The position numbers were made by a program, and so were the translations under genes. A stretch of DNA of 6,110 bases, from NCBI RefSeq assembly GCF_020216885.1, contig NZ_JAIWON010000161.1:1-6110 (forward strand), given 5' to 3'. Positions within the stretch are counted from its first letter, which is position 1, and each line of letters starts with the position of its first letter. Source of the stretch: Zymomonas sp. (GTDB lineage: Bacteria; Pseudomonadota; Alphaproteobacteria; Sphingomonadales; Sphingomonadaceae). The notes under the pieces were generated by a model. That model saw nothing but the letters and a program-made list of their open reading frames with translations, was not told where the DNA came from and made no database searches. This document shows positions 5,826-6,110 of this stretch, one piece after another.

Positions 5826-5844
5826 AAGAATACTTCTCATTATC
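5826..5844. promoter_or_regulatory. Weak Fur-box-like sequence
   Basis: Read on the minus strand, GATAATGAGAAGTATTCTT matches the E. coli Fur 19-mer at 14 of 19 positions (13 on the plus strand), with one half-site intact. No start codon or promoter is clearly placed next to it, and the region is AT-rich, so it may be chance. Confidence 0.15.
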
Positions 5845-5887
5845 AATTTTTATCCAAGGTAAATTCGTGTCTTTCCTCGGTAATATT

Positions 5888-5920
5888 ACGCCTAGGCCAA
5901 GCGGATGTGGGAAAAGGCGT
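5888..5920. repeat. Inverted repeat ACGCCT/AGGCGT with 21-base loop
   Basis: ACGCCT (5888-5893) pairs with AGGCGT (5915-5920). The left arm overlaps a GCCTAGGC palindrome (5890-5897). TTTCTCTTATC follows, so a weak plus-strand terminator is possible. It marks a rise in GC relative to the preceding 300 bases. Confidence 0.35.
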
Positions 5921-5921
5921 T

Positions 5922-5935
5922 TCTCTTATCTCTTA
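5922..5935. repeat. Tandem TCTCTTA repeat
   Basis: Two perfect copies of the 7-mer TCTCTTA, at 5922-5928 and 5929-5935, with a third copy at 5982-5988. Too short to infer a function; the first two lie between two hairpins. Confidence 0.4.
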
Positions 5936-5938
5936 TGC

Positions 5939-5971
5939 TACCAATCGCATTAGATAGAATGCGACTAGGTA
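5939..5971. repeat. Two-part hairpin around TCGCATT/AATGCGA
   Basis: TCGCATT (5945-5951) pairs perfectly with AATGCGA (5958-5964) over a 6-base loop. An outer stem TACC/GGTA (5939-5942 and 5968-5971) closes it across a small AA/CTA internal loop, 11 bp in all. It is the best stem-loop in the right-hand region. No T-run follows on either strand, so it is more likely an RNA structure or binding site than a terminator. Confidence 0.45.
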
Positions 5972-6001
5972 AAAAGACTATTCTCTTAAAATTTTGAGAT
6001 A

Positions 6002-6110
6002 TCAGCCTTTAGCAAAAGGCGGAGGGTGCCAATAGGCAGAAAATAAGCAGAAGGCTTCCGTCGCGAATCCGTAGGCTTTAACCGCCATCTTTCGGCATCC
6101 GATCGGTGAT
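6002..6110 (-). other. GC-richer block at the right edge: gene 3' end, structured element or repeat
   Basis: From about 6005 the sequence turns clearly GC-richer than the 500 bases before it. Two minus-strand frames are open from the window edge: one ends with TGA at 6004-6002, its last residues reading AYWHPPPFAKG; the other ends with TAA at 5988-5986, its tail reading LRLLLKADISKF. Either could be the C-terminus of a gene entering from the right, but I recognise neither. There is also local structure: GCCTTT-AGCA-AAAGGC (6005-6020), TGCC-AATA-GGCA (6027-6038), and GGCGG (6018-6022) complementary to CCGCC (6082-6086). That would fit an interspersed repeat or RNA element too. It does not match tRNA, tmRNA or a riboswitch I know. 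Confidence 0.3.

Larger units (their letters stand above)
5408..6110. other. Long AT-rich region without a convincing gene
   Basis: About 700 bases with stops in all frames and no frame that shows protein-like composition. The first 110 bases should contain the promoter of the small membrane protein gene: on the minus strand TTGTAA (5513-5508) and TAAATA (5490-5485) are 17 bases apart, a weak match. From 5499 on it holds a series of short perfect hairpins. GC rises near 5888 and again from about 6005 to the edge. Confidence 0.6.

Noticed and set aside
5762..5953. Plus-strand open frame of 63 codons
   Set aside because: TTG start, only a poly-A sequence upstream, Phe/Ile/Ser-rich product typical of AT-rich noncoding DNA, and it runs through two inverted repeats.
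6005..6110. Right-edge block as tRNA, tmRNA, RNase P RNA or cobalamin riboswitch
   Set aside because: No cloverleaf with a matching acceptor stem, no tmRNA or RNase P signature, and the GCCACTG-type B12 box is absent although GGTGCC is present.
1..6110. CRISPR arrays, insertion sequences, toxin-antitoxin or phage genes
   Set aside because: No regularly spaced repeats, no transposase or integrase motifs, no target-site duplications and no defence-type domains in any of the real genes.

Overview
The window looks like chromosomal DNA of a Gram-negative alphaproteobacterium. The gene bodies have moderate GC, the spacers are strongly AT-rich, and the set of a secreted M61 peptidase, alanine racemase and Mla-type lipid transporter fits Sphingomonadales. 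A low-GC member such as Zymomonas is my best guess; this is inference from composition and gene content, not a database match.

Layout. Positions 1-86 may hold the first 28 codons of a minus-strand gene that runs off the left edge. Positions 87-407 are an AT-rich, probably divergent, promoter region. It carries two nearly identical TTGTTT/AAACAA palindromes just before a plus-strand gene for a secreted M61 metallopeptidase with a C-terminal PDZ domain (408-2342). A strong intrinsic terminator (2358-2407) closes that gene. Then comes a tight plus-strand cluster: alr (alanine racemase, 2426-3475), an MlaE-type ABC permease (3476-4297, starting on the base after the alr stop) and an MlaF-type ABC ATPase (4306-5067). 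A small three-helix membrane protein of unknown function lies on the minus strand (5087-5407), convergent with the ATPase gene. The remaining ~700 bases (5408-6110) have no convincing gene. They hold several short perfect hairpins, one terminator-like, and end in a GC-richer block of about 105 bases of unknown nature.

How the genes fit together. The alr, permease and ATPase genes probably share a transcript. Alr makes D-alanine for peptidoglycan, and the permease and ATPase form the inner-membrane core of an MCE/Mla-type phospholipid transporter, so the cluster is an envelope-biogenesis operon. The substrate-binding MCE protein (MlaD), the periplasmic carrier (MlaC) and the STAS protein (MlaB) are not in this window. 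The M61 peptidase is also exported but is insulated by its own terminator.

I found no clearly novel system. The points most worth a second look are the paired palindromes upstream of the peptidase, the odd start context of alr just after a terminator, two competing starts for the permease, and the hairpin-rich right-hand region.
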